Source: Blastocladiella emersonii ATCC 22665 (Eukaryota; Blastocladiomycota; Blastocladiomycetes; Blastocladiales; Blastocladiaceae). From it: 64,000 nt of DNA. The translations under genes and the position numbers were made by a program. Below, one piece after another: positions 62,708 to 64,000 of the stretch. Positions within the stretch are counted from its first letter, which is position 1, and every line of letters begins with the position of its first letter. The DNA is taken from the NCBI GenBank assembly GCA_025594325.1, contig JANHCV010000010.1, positions 1,550,001-1,614,000 of the forward strand, given 5' to 3'. The notes under the pieces are model-generated. The model saw only the letters and a list, made by a program, of their open reading frames with translations. It had not been told where the DNA came from and did no database searches.

Positions 62708-64000
62708 TTACACGAGGTAGGCCCGAACCACGTCGGCCGAGATGCGCGACGCGTTGAGGAACAGCAGCGTGTTGGCCGTGTTGGCGCGGCTGATCGTGTT
62801 GACCACGCCCTTGGTCGCCGCGTTGCGCAGGTACCGCACCATGAGCGACGGCGACATGCCGACCTGCGCCAGGATCCCCGCCACGGCGCCCTGTTGAGAG
62901 TCACTCGAGTCAGTCGGTGGCCTTCGAGGGTGCAGGTCCGAGAGAAGCGTACCGTAACGTGCGGCGAGGCCATGGACGTGCCGCTCATCATGACCGTACC
63001 GGTACTCGACGCGCGGCTCAGCGAAGTGATCCCGTCGCCGGGCGCGAGAACATTGACGCTACACGACGACCGAAACCGAGTAAGTCGAGAGCCCAAAGGC
63101 CGACGATCAGCATATGACGTACCAGCTGCCCCAGTTGCTCCACGACGTGAGTCTGTTCTGCGAGTTGATGGCGCCCACGACCAGGACCCCGGGCGTGACC
63201 AGGGACGCCGACGCGGGCGAGTACTGGCACGAGTCGGCCCCCGAGTTGCCCGCCGCCACGACCACATGCACGCCGCTGTCGACGGCGCTCTTGACCGCCG
63301 CGTTCAGCGCGTCGCTTTTCGGACCGGCAATCGACATGCTACGGGACGACGGGACGGGTGAGTTAGTTAGGGGACCGAGCAGCGCAACTGACTGCTCACA
63401 AGCAACGTACTTGACCACCGAGGCGCGGCCAGTCGAGTTCTTGCGCGAGACAACCCTGAAAGTACGCGTGTGACGGGGTCAGTCATGGGCGGCCATCAAC
63501 ATCAACATGAGCGCTAGAAGACTTACCAGTTGAGCGCCGAGATCATCGAACTCCACGAGCCCGAGCCCGCCGCGTTGAGCACCTTGACGTTGATGATGCT
63601 GGTGTTCCGGGCGACGCCGTTGATGATGGCCCCCGAAATGCCGGCGACGTGGCTCCCGTGGCCATTGAGGTCTACGGAGGGCGAATCTGTCAGCTTTGTG
63701 TCCGCTCAGCAGTGAAGAGTTGATGAGGCGTACCGTTGGACGTGTTGTCCGACGAGAAGTTGGGCCCGGCCAGGACGCGGCCGGCGAGCTGGACGTGGTC
63801 TACAGGTGCGCGCAAATGAGTGTCGTCAGCGTGTGGCAACCCGTCGAGGAATGACGCGTTCACGTACTCGGCATCACGCCCGTGTCGAGAATGTACACGT
63901 CGACGTTCTTGCCGGACCGCGGGTTGAAGCTGTAGACGGACGGCTGCGTGACGGCGCGCTGCCAGATGCGGGCCAGGTTCCAGGTCGCGCCCGTCTGCGT
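62708..64000 (-). CDS. subtilisin-like serine protease (S8, proteinase K type), C-terminal part
   Basis: Seven exons are visible: 64000-63868 (open at the window edge), 63799-63734, 63671-63527, 63455-63411, 63338-63123, 63058-62953 and 62890-62708. They give about 297 residues in phase. The catalytic triad is present as VYILDTGVMP (Asp), LNGHGSHVAG (His) and MSGTSMASPHV (Ser), with the oxyanion Asn in VVVAAGNSGADSC. The N-terminal signal and I9 propeptide lie beyond the edge. The spacing and the Cys in DSCQYSPAS fit fungal cerevisin/proteinase K enzymes, either vacuolar or secreted. The gene ends at AYLV. Confidence 0.93.

Overview
The window reads as nuclear DNA of a GC-rich basidiomycete yeast, most likely a tremellomycete close to Trichosporonales. 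The grounds are dense genes on both strands, many introns of 50-80 bases with a strong GTACGY or GTGCGY donor, a CTNAC branch site and a (T/C)AG acceptor, and typical fungal gene content. There is no operon logic. Neighbours share short divergent promoters (ACL4/TIM44, VPS60/YKT6, RCF1/TRM140) or face tail to tail. Coordinates come from reading and hand-splicing, with reading phase checked across exons.

Left part, 1-20 kb, ordinary housekeeping genes: the 5' part of a CNT nucleoside transporter, an Acl4-like ribosomal-protein chaperone, TIM44, LST8, VPS60, YKT6, a remarkable vinculin-family protein, an ORT1/ARG-13-like mitochondrial carrier, the HIG1-domain protein RCF1, a TRM140-type tRNA methyltransferase and VPS16. 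Three of these act in mitochondria (TIM44, the carrier, RCF1) and three in endolysosomal traffic (VPS60, YKT6, VPS16).

20.3-24.6 kb holds a poorly recognisable minus-strand locus made of reiterated exon/intron-like units. 25-36 kb returns to normal genes: RPS8, an NmrA-like oxidoreductase, a zinc NADP-type alcohol dehydrogenase, TFIIF beta, a helix-hairpin-helix nuclear protein, a polyQ/polyHis low-complexity protein and a trans-sulfuration PLP enzyme.

36-54 kb is an accessory, rearranged zone. It has a decayed transposase-like gene (possibly P-element superfamily) with a 39-base tandem repeat, a palindromic hairpin element of about 190 bases, an orphan Ser/Thr-rich ORF, an attractin-like CUB/EGF/kelch/PSI gene that seems to lose its 3' end, and a cluster of gene fragments: the C-terminal half of an FCP1/NIF phosphatase, an inverted copy of the 19.1-21.3 kb block carrying the 5' third of VPS16, and the last exon of a Sis1-type DnaJ.

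54.6-64 kb is again ordinary: a PAP2/sphingomyelin-synthase-like membrane protein, a Brl1/Brr6 nuclear-envelope protein, mitochondrial acyl carrier protein, a LisH/CTLH/WD40 protein, cytidine deaminase and the 3' part of a subtilisin-like protease.

The two observations I rate highest are the full-length fungal vinculin, with a recognisable D1 head, proline-rich strap and vinculin tail, and the inverted duplication linking 19-21 kb with 50-52 kb. No tRNA, rRNA or CRISPR was found.
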